Positions 8,489 to 18,179 of a stretch of DNA of 64,000 bases are shown one piece after another; within the stretch, counting starts at the first letter, position 1, and each line of letters begins with the position of its first letter. The DNA is from Vibrio ostreae (GTDB lineage: Bacteria > Pseudomonadota > Gammaproteobacteria > Enterobacterales > Vibrionaceae). The stretch covers positions 1,736,001-1,800,000 of the forward strand of contig NZ_CP076643.1 in the NCBI RefSeq assembly GCF_019226825.1, given 5' to 3'. Below the pieces are notes generated by a model. The model made no database searches and was not told the DNA's origin. It saw nothing but the letters and a program-made list of their open reading frames with translations. Made by a program: the position numbers and the translations under genes.

Positions 8489-8520
8489 AAAAAGAGGAAA
8501 GCATATGCCTTCCTCTTTAT
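8489..8520 (+). terminator. Rho-independent terminator after the LysR gene
   Basis: AAAGAGGAA and TTCCTCTTT form a stem around AGCATATGCC, with A-rich and T-rich flanks. It lies between the convergent LysR and PepSY genes and could act in both directions. Confidence 0.7.
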
Positions 8521-8575
8521 TTATCTGCCAGGGAGCGAGTCATGCGCTGGCATCACTCAGTTTGCTGTGCCGGAC

Positions 8576-9904
8576 TTAGCTGGTCACCAAACGGCGTTGC
8601 GCCATCATTTTCCAGCGCAGCACGTCAACGAGCAAAAATAGCAACAGACTGCAACCGAGCACCGGCAGGGCCAGACCTAAACCAATCGCCACCAGCACGG
8701 TCAGCAACTTGCTGAGCGGAGCCAGATGAGACCAGATATAACTGATGGTTTCTTTCTCAGAGTTTACTGCCGGGCGGCGCTTCCACCACATGATGTACCC
8801 CATCACGATCATAAAGCACAGAGTCAGGCCGAAAGCAGCCAGCACAATTTGGTTCGGCACGCCAAACAATACCCCCATATGCGCATCAATGCCCCAGCGA
8901 ATCAATTTGGCAATCAAAGGATAATCGCTAAAATTAGCCCGGCTGGTAATCGTCATCGATTGAGGGTCAACCGACACACTGTCGACCTGGGTCGGCCAGG
9001 AGCGGTCAATCTCACTCACTACCCAGGCGCGAGAAGCGTCATAAGAAGGGGTCAGCTCGATTTTGCTCGCTTCGATGCCCGCACTCCTTGCCAGCGCTAG
9101 CACAGGATCAAACAGTTGATCGATCAGTTGCGGTTGTGTACTCAGAGCAGAGTCAGCCTCGACAGGCAATGAGCGATTCAGTGACGGCGTGACCCAACCA
9201 ATGCTCTTACGCCATTCGGCAATGTTACTACCCGCCCATTTTGACCAGGTTAAGCCGGTGGCGGAGAAAAACACCAAGCCGACCACAATAATCAAACCCG
9301 CTTTCTGATGACGCTGCTTGGCTTTCAGGTACGAGTTTCTGCTGTTGCTCTTCGCCGGGCGTTTTGCACGATACCAGAGCAGTAAGCCGCCCAATGCCGC
9401 TAACCACATCCAGGATGCCGCCAGCTCACTGTAAATACGGCCTATTTCGCCGAGCAGTAACCCACGATGAAGGAAATCAAGCGTGGTCATAAACGGCAGG
9501 ATGCCACTGGTGCCGTAGGTCGGCAACGTATCCTGCACAGCGAGCGTAACCGGATCGACAAATACAGTCAGGCGCTGCAGGCTATAATCCGGATCGGCAA
9601 ACAACACCCGGGTAGTAAAACCTTCACCTGTCGCGGGCCGCACAGCGGTCAGTTTGAGCGGGCGCTCTAGTGACTGGCGCGCAACCTCGATCTGTTGCTG
9701 TAACGAATGCGCCTCACCGTGCGACGTGGTGGTCAGAGCATGCTGATAGAGCTGCTGCTCAATCTGCGGCGAGACCACGTACAGTGTGCCGGTCAGGGCC
9801 GCGACGAAAATAAACGGGCCAACGAACAACCCGATGTAAAAATGGAGCCTTTTAATGAGCGCAATGATTCCCAGGCGAGAATCTTGCGATTGATTACCTT
9901 TCAT
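8576..9904 (-). CDS. PepSY-associated TM-helix protein
   Basis: This 442-residue inner-membrane protein belongs to the PepSY_TM (PiuB-like) family, often linked to iron-siderophore uptake and sometimes to ferric reductase activity. It has a helix near residues 20-42, a PepSY-type periplasmic region, helices around 160-178 and 195-215, a second periplasmic region, and a C-terminal helical part (about 345-435). The family element LHRGLLLGEIGRIYSELAA is recognisable around residue 150. It lies 37 bases after the DUF2946 gene on the same strand, so the two are probably co-transcribed. No TonB receptor is adjacent, and I see no Fur box just upstream. The role is inferred from family. Confidence 0.82.
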   Translation of the reverse strand: MKGNQSQDSRLGIIALIKRLHFYIGLFVGPFIFVAALTGTLYVVSPQIEQQLYQHALTTTSHGEAHSLQQQIEVARQSLERPLKLTAVRPATGEGFTTRVLFADPDYSLQRLTVFVDPVTLAVQDTLPTYGTSGILPFMTTLDFLHRGLLLGEIGRIYSELAASWMWLAALGGLLLWYRAKRPAKSNSRNSYLKAKQRHQKAGLIIVVGLVFFSATGLTWSKWAGSNIAEWRKSIGWVTPSLNRSLPVEADSALSTQPQLIDQLFDPVLALARSAGIEASKIELTPSYDASRAWVVSEIDRSWPTQVDSVSVDPQSMTITSRANFSDYPLIAKLIRWGIDAHMGVLFGVPNQIVLAAFGLTLCFMIVMGYIMWWKRRPAVNSEKETISYIWSHLAPLSKLLTVLVAIGLGLALPVLGCSLLLFLLVDVLRWKMMAQRRLVTS

Positions 9905-9941
9905 AGTGACTTTCTCTTGCTGATTTAATGATAGTTATGCT

Positions 9942-10343
9942 TCAGGCAGAGAAAAAAGGCGGTGCGCGCGATTGGAGATGGTCCAGCACCCAGCGGTTAA
10001 CATTAACTGCATAGGGAAAGAGGATATGAAGGGTATTAACTGCATCCGCCACGCTCAGAGAGGCGTCGCTCTGACTATACCAGCTCAGATGCGACAGTAA
10101 CTTACAGTAGCCACACCAATGATGCAGCAACGAGTTATCATCGCGGACGGCTTGCATTCCACTCTGCTCGGCCGACGCGTGCATATGACTATGCTGCGCC
10201 TGGGTCTGACTGGGCAAACCGGCGTCATGCGTCATTACCCATTGCGACACAATAGGTGCGGTATAAAGCAGGGCGACTGACAACAGGGCAGAAAAAACAA
10301 ACAGCTTCACTGTCCACCCGAGTTGCCGGCGGGTATTTCTCAC
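9942..10343 (-). CDS. DUF2946-type small membrane-anchored Cys/His protein
   Basis: This 133-residue protein has one N-terminal membrane segment (about residues 11-33). It carries a His/Met-rich stretch (HSHMHASAEQSGM) and the motif HHWCGYCKLLSH near residue 95, a CxxC flanked by histidines typical of DUF2946. These residues could bind copper or another metal, or haem. It is upstream of, and probably co-transcribed with, the PepSY gene. Function is not established, and the assignment rests on the CGYC motif and the topology. Confidence 0.7.
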   Translation of the reverse strand: MRNTRRQLGWTVKLFVFSALLSVALLYTAPIVSQWVMTHDAGLPSQTQAQHSHMHASAEQSGMQAVRDDNSLLHHWCGYCKLLSHLSWYSQSDASLSVADAVNTLHILFPYAVNVNRWVLDHLQSRAPPFFSA

Positions 10344-10691
10344 AAAAATGCAGGCTCTGAGCGTAAAGGAGCGCGTAATGTAACAAAAAACGGCCTGAAG
10401 TTACATCCCGGATGGCGGCACAAGCGAGCTTGCTAGGCCACGATTTTGTTAGCGAATGTTGACAGAAAGACCTCGCTACCCTCGGTCGGCACCTTTATCT
10501 CACCCACACCATCAGCCTCGCTTATCAGGCACCTCCGACTTCCCGACCTTAGCTATGCATCTGGGTTGAGCCAACCCGGCCCGATTGCGTATAATTTTTG
10601 TTCAGCAATCTAAAACCTTAACTTTCCTTGGTTGTTATTAGCGAAACAAAGCTGGATAATATCGGGATCGGAGTTGCAAACTTATAATATT
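10344..10691. promoter_or_regulatory. Intergenic region with the rsx operon promoter
   Basis: The 348-base gap between the DUF2946 gene and rsxA holds no credible gene. A good sigma-70 promoter reads toward rsxA: TTGAGC at 10566-10571 and TATAAT at 10590-10595, 18 bases apart. An ORF extends rsxA upstream to 10632, but the conserved protein starts at 10692. Confidence 0.6.
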
Positions 10692-11273
10692 ATGACCGAA
10701 TATCTTTTGTTGTTGGTCGGCACTGTGCTGGTAAACAACTTTGTACTGGTAAAATTTCTGGGCTTGTGTCCTTTCATGGGCGTGTCGAAGAAACTGGAAA
10801 CCGCAATTGGCATGGGGTTGGCGACCACGTTCGTCCTGACTCTGGCCTCAGTGTGCTCATACCTGGTGGAAAGTTATATCCTGCGTCCGCTCGGCATTGA
10901 ATACCTGCGCACCATGAGCTTTATCCTGGTGATCGCCGTGGTGGTGCAGTTCACTGAAATGGTGGTGCATAAAACCAGCCCGACCCTGTATCGCTTACTG
11001 GGTATCTTCCTGCCGCTGATTACCACCAACTGTGCCGTGCTCGGCGTAGCGCTGCTTAACATCAATGAGAACCATAATTTCATCCAGTCGATCATTTACG
11101 GTTTTGGTGCCGCGGTTGGCTTCTCACTGGTTCTTATCCTGTTTGCCTCGATGCGTGAACGTATCCATGTGGCCGATGTCCCAGCGCCATTCAAAGGTGC
11201 TTCGATTGCCATGATCACGGCCGGATTAATGTCACTGGCCTTTATGGGCTTTACCGGTCTGGTGAAATTGTAA
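10692..11273 (+). CDS. rsxA: Electron transport complex subunit RsxA (RnfA)
   Basis: This 193-residue, six-helix membrane protein is the RnfA/RsxA subunit of the Rnf complex, which couples electron transfer between NADH and ferredoxin-like carriers to ion movement. In E. coli it also helps keep SoxR reduced. The family start [20 protein letters not shown] is exact, so the ATG at 10692 is chosen over an upstream one. The segment [12 protein letters not shown] carries the conserved cysteine now assigned to an intramembrane Fe-S cluster with RnfE. Its stop overlaps the rsxB start (TAATG). Confidence 0.97.
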   Translation: MTEYLLLLVGTVLVNNFVLVKFLGLCPFMGVSKKLETAIGMGLATTFVLTLASVCSYLVESYILRPLGIEYLRTMSFILVIAVVVQFTEMVVHKTSPTLYRLLGIFLPLITTNCAVLGVALLNINENHNFIQSIIYGFGAAVGFSLVLILFASMRERIHVADVPAPFKGASIAMITAGLMSLAFMGFTGLVKL

Positions 11274-11881
11274 TGACAACTATTTTAATCGCTGTTTTAG
11301 CGCTTGCCGCGCTCGCTGCGCTGTTCGGAGCTATTCTCGGTTTTGCCTCAATCCGCTTTAAGGTCGAGGCGGACCCGATTGTTGACCAGATAGACTCTAT
11401 TCTGCCGCAAACTCAGTGTGGCCAGTGCGGCTACCCGGGTTGCCGCCCGTACGCCGAAGCGATCGCCAATGGCGATGCTGTCAACAAATGCCCTCCGGGC
11501 GGCCAGGCCACGATTGAAAAACTGGCTGATTTGATGGGGGTCGATGTACCCGAGTCAGCCCACGACCTGAGCGAAAACGTCAAAACCGTTGCCTTTATTC
11601 ATGAAGACATGTGTATCGGCTGTACCAAATGCATTCAGGCCTGTCCGGTCGATGCGATCGTTGGCGGCAACAAAGCACTGCATACCGTGATCGAAAGTGA
11701 ATGTACCGGCTGCGATCTGTGTGTCGCGCCCTGCCCGACCGATTGTATTGAAATGATTCCCGTAGCCACCACTACGGAAACCTGGAAGTGGCAAATGAAC
11801 GCCATTCCTGTTGTTAATGTGACTGACTCTGCTGCGGATGAAAATAATGTGTCAGGCAGTTCGCACAATAAGGTGAGTTAA
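11273..11881 (+). CDS. rsxB: Electron transport complex iron-sulfur subunit RsxB (RnfB)
   Basis: This 202-residue Fe-S protein takes electrons into the Rsx/Rnf complex. It has an N-terminal membrane anchor (residues 3-26) and a 4Fe-4S-type domain with cysteines 49, 52 and 57 (CGQCGYPGC). Two ferredoxin motifs follow, [12 protein letters not shown] and [12 protein letters not shown]. Size and motif order match the family. It overlaps rsxA by one base and is nine bases ahead of rsxC. Confidence 0.97.
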   Translation: MTTILIAVLALAALAALFGAILGFASIRFKVEADPIVDQIDSILPQTQCGQCGYPGCRPYAEAIANGDAVNKCPPGGQATIEKLADLMGVDVPESAHDLSENVKTVAFIHEDMCIGCTKCIQACPVDAIVGGNKALHTVIESECTGCDLCVAPCPTDCIEMIPVATTTETWKWQMNAIPVVNVTDSAADENNVSGSSHNKVS

Positions 11882-11889
11882 GGACGGGT

Positions 11890-14528
11890 ATGTTGTCATT
11901 AATCGAACAAATTCGCAGCGGTTACCTGTGGGATTTCCCCGGAGGCATTCATCCGCCGGAAAATAAACACCAATCGACCAAAACGCCACTGGTTGAAGCC
12001 AGTCTGAGCAAGGAGCTGGTGTTGCCGGTCAAACAGCACATCGGTAAACCGGGTGATCTGCAGGTCAAAGTCGGCGATAAAGTGCTTAAAGGCCAGCCGC
12101 TCACCACATTTTCTACCACCTTTATGTTGCCGGTCCATGCACCGACATCCGGCGTGGTCAGTGCCATTGAACCACGCACCGTTGCCCATCCGTCCGGTCT
12201 GAGCGAGTTGTGCGTGGTAATTGAGCCGGATGGCGAAGACACCTGGTGCCAACGCCACCCTGTGGCTGACTACACCCAATCCAGCCCGGAAGCGCTGATC
12301 GAAATCATCCGCAACTCAGGTATTGCCGGTCTCGGCGGTGCGGGTTTCCCGACTGCGAAAAAAATCCACTCCGGCCTGTCACGGGTCGAGATGCTGATCG
12401 TCAACGCCGCCGAATGTGAACCTTACATTACCGCCGATGATGCCCTGATGCGCGAACATGCCGAGGAAATCATTGCCGGTATTGGTGTGGTCGAACACAT
12501 CCTGCAGCCTAAGCTGACCATTATCGGCGTAGAAGATAATAAGCCGGAAGCGATTCGTGCCCTGGAACAAGCGGCACAAGGCAAAGACATTGTGATTCGC
12601 GCCATCCCGACCAAATACCCTTCCGGTGGCGCCAAACAGCTGATTAAGCTGCTGACCAACCAGGAAGTCCCGGCCGGAAAGCACTCCGCTGATATCGGTG
12701 TCATCGTACAGAACGTCGGTTCTATCCATGCGATTAAACGTGCGGTGATTGACGGCGAGCCGCTGATCAGCCGTGTCGTCACCTTAACCGGTAACTCATT
12801 TAAACAGCCACGCAATGTCTGGGTACGTCTGGGTACGCCGATTCGTGCGCTATTGGAAGAGTTTGGTTATCAGCCGGATAAAAAGCTGCCGCGCCTGATC
12901 CTGGGCGGCTCCATGATGGGCTTCACCCTGCCGCACGCTGATGTGCCGATCGTCAAGATCGCCAACTGTATTCTGGCGCCGACCCGGAGAGAAATCCCCG
13001 AGCAGTCCTATGAGATGGCCTGTATCCGTTGTGGTCAGTGTGCTGATGCTTGTCCGGCGTCCTTGTTGCCGCAGCAGTTGTACTGGCACTCCAAAGCGGA
13101 AGAGTACGACAAGTGCGAAGAGCTCAATATCAAAGACTGTATCGAATGTGGTGCCTGTGCCTACGTCTGCCCGAGTGAAATTCCGCTGGTACAGTACTAT
13201 CGTCAGTCCAAAGCGGAGATCAAAACCCGCCAGCGTGAGGCCGAAGCCGCCGAACGTGCTAAACAGCGTTTTGAAGAGAAAAACGCGCGTATGGAACGCG
13301 AAAAAGCTGAGCGGGAAAACCGCTTTAAGAAAGCTGCTGATGAGCGTCGCACAGAGATGAAAGCCAGCGGTGGTGATGATGCTATCGCCGCCGCTATTGC
13401 CCGGGTGAAAGCGCAGAAAGCCCAGGCAAGCAGCAGTGAAGAGGCACCGGTCAAACCTGCGGTCGCCGCTGCAATTGCCAAAGCGAAAGCCAAGCAGGCT
13501 GAAGCTGCCAAAGCTGGCGCGGCCGAACCGGACAACTCTGAAATGGCCAAGCTGCGTGAAGAGCGCAAACGCCAGGCCAGAGAGCGTAAAGCTGAAAAAG
13601 CTTCGGATACAGACAGCAGTGCAGAGCGCAGCGATAAACAAGATGCGGTTGCCGCGGCCATTGCCCGCGCCAAAGCACGTAAAGCGCAAGCCGCCGACGA
13701 AGCCAACGAAGCTCAGCCTGCAACAGACAGCGCCGAGCAGGATCCGAAGCAAGCCGCGGTCGCTGCGGCCATTGCCCGCGCCAAAGCGCGTAAAGCTGCC
13801 CAGCAGGCGCAAGAAGCGACTGACGCTGAGCCAGAATCGGACAGCGCTGAAGAGGATCCGAAAAAGGCCGCGGTCGCTGCGGCCATTGCCCGCGCCAAAG
13901 CGCGTAAAGCAGCCCAGCAGGCGCAAGAAGCGACTGACGCTGAGCCAGAATCGGACAGCGCTAAAGAGGATCCGAAAAAGGCCGCTGTCGCCGCGGCCAT
14001 CGCCCGCGCCAAAGCGCGTAAAGCAGCCCAGCAGGCGCAAGAAGCGACTGACGCTGAGCCAGAATCGGACAGCGCTGAAGAGGATCCGAAAAAGGCCGCG
14101 GTCGCCGCGGCCATCGCCCGCGCCAAAGCGCGTAAAGCAGCCCAGCAGGCGCAAGAAGCGACTGACGCTGAGCCAGAATCGGACAGCGCTGAAGAGGATC
14201 CGAAGAAAGCCGCTGTCGCCGCTGCCATCGCCCGCGCCAAAGCGCGTAAAGCAGCCCAGCAGGCGCAAGAAGCGACTGACGCTGAGCCAGAATCGGACAG
14301 CGCTGAAGAGGATCCGAAAAGGCCGCTGTCGCCGCGGCCATCGCCCGCGCCAAAGCGCGTAAAGCAGCCCAGCAGGCGCAAGAAGCGACTGACACTAAGC
14401 CCGAATCGGACCTCGCTGAAGAGGATCCGAAAAAGGCCGCCGTCGCCGCCGCAATTGCCCGTGCCAAAGCGCGTAAAGCAGTGCAACAGGCACAAAATAG
14501 TGAACCGAATTCTGAGGAGAATAACTAG
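11890..14528 (+). CDS. rsxC: Electron transport complex subunit RsxC (RnfC), frameshifted near the 3' end
   Basis: RsxC is the peripheral NADH- and FMN-binding subunit of the Rsx/Rnf complex. The conserved core covers about residues 1-450: glycine-rich FMN/NADH region [16 protein letters not shown]-like domain, and two 4Fe-4S motifs [12 protein letters not shown] and [12 protein letters not shown]. After it comes a charged coiled segment and an Ala/Lys/Glu-rich tail made of 38-residue repeats. As sequenced, the frame shifts at 14317-14320, where GATCCGAAAAGG has one A fewer than the other repeat copies. It then runs out of frame to a stop at 14568. Restoring one A gives 879 residues ending at TAG 14526-14528, which overlaps the rsxD start. 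I take the corrected end as real. Confidence 0.95.
13741..14500 (+). repeat. 114-bp tandem repeats in rsxC
   Basis: Seven successive units begin with GATCCG at 13741, 13855, 13969, 14083, 14197, 14311 and 14424. Each spans 114 bp except the sixth, which is 113 bp and carries the frameshift. Each unit encodes 38 residues built around [20 protein letters not shown] and an acidic segment ending EEDPKK. Copies 2 to 6 are almost identical at DNA level, so copy number probably varies between strains and assemblies may collapse or expand it. Confidence 0.95.
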
Positions 14529-15574
14529 TGGGCTTTTTTATTGCCAGCTCCCCACATGCGCGTGTTAAGCGTAGCACCGCTGATATGATGAAATGGGTTG
14601 CCCTGTGCGCTCTGCCAGGTTTACTGGCGCAAAGTTATTTCTTTGGTTTTGGTACCCTGATTCAACTGACTTTTGCCATCATCATTGCCCTGTTGCTCGA
14701 AGCCGGGGTGATGCTGCTGCGCAAGCGACCGGCCTCATTTGCACTGCGTGACTACAGCGCTGTCGTCACGGCCTGGCTGTTGGCGGTTGCGATTCCGCCC
14801 TTATCCCCTTGGTGGATAGTGGTGATAGGCCTGATTTTTGCGATTCTGATCGGTAAGCACTTGTACGGCGGCCTAGGGCAGAACCCGTTTAACCCGGCCA
14901 TGGTTGCTTACGTGGTCCTGTTGATCTCGTTTCCGGTTCAGATGACCAGTTGGCTGGCTCCGGGTGAACTGACGGCGGAACCTGTATCTCTGCTCAACTC
15001 GTTCTCTCTGATCTTTACCGGTTTTAATGTTGACGGCCTGTCGCTGCAGCAGATCCGGACCGGCATTGACGGCGTCACCATGGCCACACCGCTTGATTCG
15101 CTGAAAACGTCGCTGCGAGCCGGACACACAATGGCAGAAGCGATGGCGCAACCTCAGTTCAGCGGCCTGGCCGGTGTGGGCTGGGAATGGGTCAACCTGG
15201 CGTATCTGGCCGGCGGCCTGGCGCTGCTGAAACTCAGAGTCATCAACTGGCATATTCCTTTTTCTTACCTTGGTGGCCTGCTGGTGGCCAGCGTATTGAT
15301 GATGTTGCTGGCACCCGGAACGACGGCATCACCTATGATGCATATGTTATCCGGTGCAACCATGCTCGGTGCGTTTTTCATTGCTACCGACCCGGTGACG
15401 GCGTCAACCACCACTAGAGGTCGCCTGATTTACGGTGCCTTTATCGGCGTGATGGTGTTTATTATCCGCAGTTGGGGCGGTTTCCCTGACGGTGTCGCAT
15501 TCGCAGTATTACTGGCCAACATGTGCGTGCCGCTGATCGACTACTACAGCAAACCACGTACCTACGGACATTAA
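14528..15574 (+). CDS. rsxD: Electron transport complex subunit RsxD (RnfD)
   Basis: This 348-residue membrane protein is the RnfD subunit, related to NqrB, and carries covalent FMN. The FMN-attachment segment [20 protein letters not shown] is near residue 275, its first threonine being the expected flavin site. Translation starts at GTG (14528), overlapping the corrected rsxC stop by one base (TAGTG). The product begins with the family N-terminus [18 protein letters not shown]. Around ten hydrophobic helices are evident. Confidence 0.96.
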   Translation: MGFFIASSPHARVKRSTADMMKWVALCALPGLLAQSYFFGFGTLIQLTFAIIIALLLEAGVMLLRKRPASFALRDYSAVVTAWLLAVAIPPLSPWWIVVIGLIFAILIGKHLYGGLGQNPFNPAMVAYVVLLISFPVQMTSWLAPGELTAEPVSLLNSFSLIFTGFNVDGLSLQQIRTGIDGVTMATPLDSLKTSLRAGHTMAEAMAQPQFSGLAGVGWEWVNLAYLAGGLALLKLRVINWHIPFSYLGGLLVASVLMMLLAPGTTASPMMHMLSGATMLGAFFIATDPVTASTTTRGRLIYGAFIGVMVFIIRSWGGFPDGVAFAVLLANMCVPLIDYYSKPRTYGH

Positions 15575-15585
15575 GGAAGCGCACT

Positions 15586-16213
15586 ATGTTATCTGCAATT
15601 CGCAAAAATGGCCTGATCCTGGCAGCCTTTGCCTGTGCATCAACTGGCGTAGTAGCCTTGACCAGCTATCTGACCCAGGATCAGATTAAAGCGCAGGAAA
15701 ATGCCCAGTTACTGTCGGTTCTGAATCAGGTGGTACCCAAGCGCCTGCATGATAATGAACTGTCTCAGGCCTGTACCCTGGTCCGCGATCCGCTGCTCGG
15801 AACCGATCAGGCGATGCCGGTTTACCTGGCCAGCCGCAATGGTCAACCAACCGCGCTGGCGATTGAGTCCATCGCTCCGGACGGCTATAACGGTGCGATT
15901 AAAATTATCGTTGGTATCCAGAATGACGGCACCATAACCGGAACCCGTGTACTGGCACATCAGGAGACTCCGGGCCTCGGTGACAAAATTGATCTGCGTA
16001 TTACCGACTGGATTCTCAACTTCAGCGGGAAAAAAAGTCACCGCCGATAATCAGGCTGACTGGCGCGTACGTAAAGACGGCGGCCAGTTTGACCAGTTCA
16101 CCGGCGCGACCATTACACCGCGAGCTGTGGTTAAAGCCGTGAAACAGACCGTACAGTTCGTCAATCAGAATCGTGCTCAGATTCAGGCGCAACCATTAAA
16201 CTGCGGAGAATAA
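15586..16213 (+). CDS. rsxG: Electron transport complex subunit RsxG (RnfG), frameshifted
   Basis: RsxG is a single-helix, periplasm-facing subunit with a covalently bound FMN on a Thr of an S/TGAT motif. The ATG at 15586 ([12 protein letters not shown]) follows AAGGAAG and begins the membrane anchor. The frame is broken at an A7 run (16030-16036). With A6 the protein reads [18 protein letters not shown] and continues through the flavin motif [15 protein letters not shown] to the TAA ending at 16213, giving 208 residues, the normal length. Without correction the protein stops at 16050, before the FMN site. I treat the extra A as a probable sequence error. Confidence 0.93.
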
Positions 16214-16217
16214 GACG

Positions 16218-16910
16218 ATGAGTGATCATAAAACTCTGATCAAAAATGGCATGTGGAATAACAACCCGGCGCTGGTCCAGCTACTGGGCTTGTGTCCGCT
16301 GCTGGCGGTCTCTTCAACCGTGACTAACGCGCTGGGACTAGGCATTGCGACCCTGCTGGTGCTGGTTGGCTCAAACGTGACCGTCTCGCTGGTGCGTGAT
16401 TATGTGCCGAAAGAGGTTCGTATCCCGGTCTTCGTGATGATCATTGCGTCCTTGGTAACCTGTGTTCAACTGTTGATGAACGCCTATGCCCATGGCCTGT
16501 ACCTGTCACTGGGTATCTTTATCCCGCTCATCGTCACCAACTGTATCATTATCGGCCGAGCTGAAGCCTTCGCGTCAAAAAATAATGTACTGCCTTCAGC
16601 CCAGGACGGATTCTGGATGGGACTGGGCATGACCTCGGTTCTGGTGGTTCTGGGTACGCTGCGCGAAGTGATCGGTCAGGGTACCCTGTTTGACGGCGCT
16701 GACCTGCTGCTGGGCGACTGGGCAAAAGCCCTGCGCATCGAGATTTTCCATTTCGATAACAGCTTTTTGCTGGCCTTGTTACCGCCCGGTGCGTTTATCG
16801 GTGTCGGTCTGCTGATTGCGGCAAAAAACATCATCGATAAAAAAATTGCTGAGCGTCAGCCGAAACAGGAAAAACCAGCCATCGAACGTGTCCGAGTGAC
16901 CAATGTGTAA
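16218..16910 (+). CDS. rsxE: Electron transport complex subunit RsxE (RnfE)
   Basis: This 230-residue, six-helix subunit is homologous to RsxA and NqrD/E and completes the membrane core of the complex. The segment [20 protein letters not shown] carries the conserved cysteine that mirrors that of RsxA. It begins four bases after the corrected rsxG stop, with GCGGAGAA as a strong ribosome-binding site, and is followed 47 bases later by nth, as in other gammaproteobacteria. Confidence 0.97.
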   Translation: MSDHKTLIKNGMWNNNPALVQLLGLCPLLAVSSTVTNALGLGIATLLVLVGSNVTVSLVRDYVPKEVRIPVFVMIIASLVTCVQLLMNAYAHGLYLSLGIFIPLIVTNCIIIGRAEAFASKNNVLPSAQDGFWMGLGMTSVLVVLGTLREVIGQGTLFDGADLLLGDWAKALRIEIFHFDNSFLLALLPPGAFIGVGLLIAAKNIIDKKIAERQPKQEKPAIERVRVTNV

Positions 16911-16957
16911 CACCGCACTGGTGCCAGACAGCAGCCGTCAAGGAAACCATCATCACA

Positions 16958-17599
16958 ATGAATAACAGTAAACGTGTCGAAATTCTGCAGCGACTGAGAG
17001 ACAACAACCCCAATCCGCAGACCGAGCTTAACTGGAACTCACCGTTTGAACTGCTGATCGCCGTGCTGCTGTCGGCTCAGGCGACTGACGTGAGTGTCAA
17101 TAAAGCCACCGATAAGCTGTATGCGGTGGCCAATACTCCTCAGGCCATGTGGGACCTCGGCGTGGATGGCGTCAAAGACTATATCAAGACCATAGGTCTG
17201 TTTAACTCCAAAGCAGAAAACGTGATTAAAACCTGTCGTATTCTGCTCGATCAACATCAGGGTGAAGTGCCGGAAAACCGCGAAGCACTGGAAGCCCTGC
17301 CGGGTGTCGGACGCAAAACCGCCAATGTGGTGCTCAACACGGCATTTGGCTGGCCGACGATTGCCGTCGACACCCATATTTTTCGAGTTTCGAACCGTAC
17401 TAAATTTGCCATGGGCAAAACGGTGGATGACGTTGAGCACAAACTGCTGAAAGTTGTTCCGAAGGAGTTCAAACTCGATGTACACCACTGGCTGATATTG
17501 CACGGCCGCTACACTTGCGTAGCACGCAAGCCACGTTGTGGCAGTTGCATTATTGAAGACCTGTGCGAATTCAAAGAGAAAGTTTACCCGGAAAGCTAG
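16958..17599 (+). CDS. nth: Endonuclease III
   Basis: This 213-residue DNA glycosylase/AP lyase removes oxidised pyrimidines in base excision repair. The helix-hairpin-helix LPGVGRKTANVVLN contains the catalytic Lys, and the catalytic Asp lies in AVDTHIFRVSNR. The C-terminal 4Fe-4S ligands are CVARKPRCGSCIIEDLC. It is probably co-transcribed with the rsx operon, an arrangement conserved in E. coli and Vibrio. Confidence 0.97.
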   Translation: MNNSKRVEILQRLRDNNPNPQTELNWNSPFELLIAVLLSAQATDVSVNKATDKLYAVANTPQAMWDLGVDGVKDYIKTIGLFNSKAENVIKTCRILLDQHQGEVPENREALEALPGVGRKTANVVLNTAFGWPTIAVDTHIFRVSNRTKFAMGKTVDDVEHKLLKVVPKEFKLDVHHWLILHGRYTCVARKPRCGSCIIEDLCEFKEKVYPES

Positions 17600-17608
17600 G
17601 AGTCCATT

Positions 17609-18025
17609 ATGTCAAACAACCGTATTCTTCATACCATGCTACGCGTTGGCGATCTTGATCGTTCAATTGAGTTTTACACTCAGGTTATGGGTATGAAACT
17701 GCTGCGTAAAAACGAAAATACCGAATACAAATACACTCTGGCGTTCGTAGGTTACGGCGATGAGTCAGAAGCCGCTGTTATCGAGCTGACTTACAACTGG
17801 GGTGTGGAAGAGTACGAGCTGGGTAACGCATTCGGCCATATCGCGATCGGCGCAGATGACATCTACGCAACCTGTGAAGCGATCAAAGCAGCGGGCGGCA
17901 ACGTTACACGTGAACCAGGTCCGGTAAAAGGCGGCAGCACCCATATTGCGTTCGTTAAAGATCCGGACGGCTACATGATTGAGCTGATCCAGAACAAGCA
18001 AGCCAATGCTGGCCTGGAAGGCTGA
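17609..18025 (+). CDS. gloA: Lactoylglutathione lyase (glyoxalase I)
   Basis: This 138-residue metalloenzyme converts the hemithioacetal of methylglyoxal and glutathione to S-lactoylglutathione. The start [20 protein letters not shown] supplies the first metal His. [10 protein letters not shown] supplies another His, and [11 protein letters not shown] the C-terminal Glu ligand. Length and motifs match bacterial Ni-type GloA. It lies nine bases after nth and is closed by a terminator. Confidence 0.97.
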   Translation: MSNNRILHTMLRVGDLDRSIEFYTQVMGMKLLRKNENTEYKYTLAFVGYGDESEAAVIELTYNWGVEEYELGNAFGHIAIGADDIYATCEAIKAAGGNVTREPGPVKGGSTHIAFVKDPDGYMIELIQNKQANAGLEG

Positions 18026-18057
18026 TTGTGCGGCTATCCGCCGCTAATTTGTCTGTC

Positions 18058-18088
18058 AACAAAACCGCCCGAGTGGCGGTTTTGTTTT
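18058..18088 (+). terminator. Terminator after gloA
   Basis: AAAACCGCCC-GAGT-GGCGGTTTT followed by GTTTT forms a strong hairpin with a T-rich tail, closing the rsx-nth-gloA unit. Confidence 0.85.
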
Positions 18089-18115
18089 ATCTCCCTGCAA
18101 TATACATGGTTTACA

Positions 18116-18130
18116 TGATAATAATTATCA
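18116..18130 (+). promoter_or_regulatory. Perfect 7-1-7 Fur box
   Basis: TGATAATAATTATCA matches the 7-1-7 Fur consensus TGATAAT-N-ATTATCA at every position. It lies 50 bases upstream of the DUF2753 start, where bound Fur-Fe2+ would block transcription. Confidence 0.75.
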
Positions 18131-18179
18131 TTTAGATTATATTAATCCGTGTTATGTTGGTTGATGAGGAGAATCATTC

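Noticed and set aside
8337..8579. 80-codon ORF overlapping the end of the LysR gene
   Set aside because: It overlaps a clear gene in another frame and reads through the terminator hairpin.
12850..14495. Very long open frames on the minus strand across rsxC (for example 12850-14268 and 13713-14495)
   Set aside because: They are produced by the high-GC Ala/Lys repeats read backwards, have low-complexity products, and lie inside a well-supported gene.
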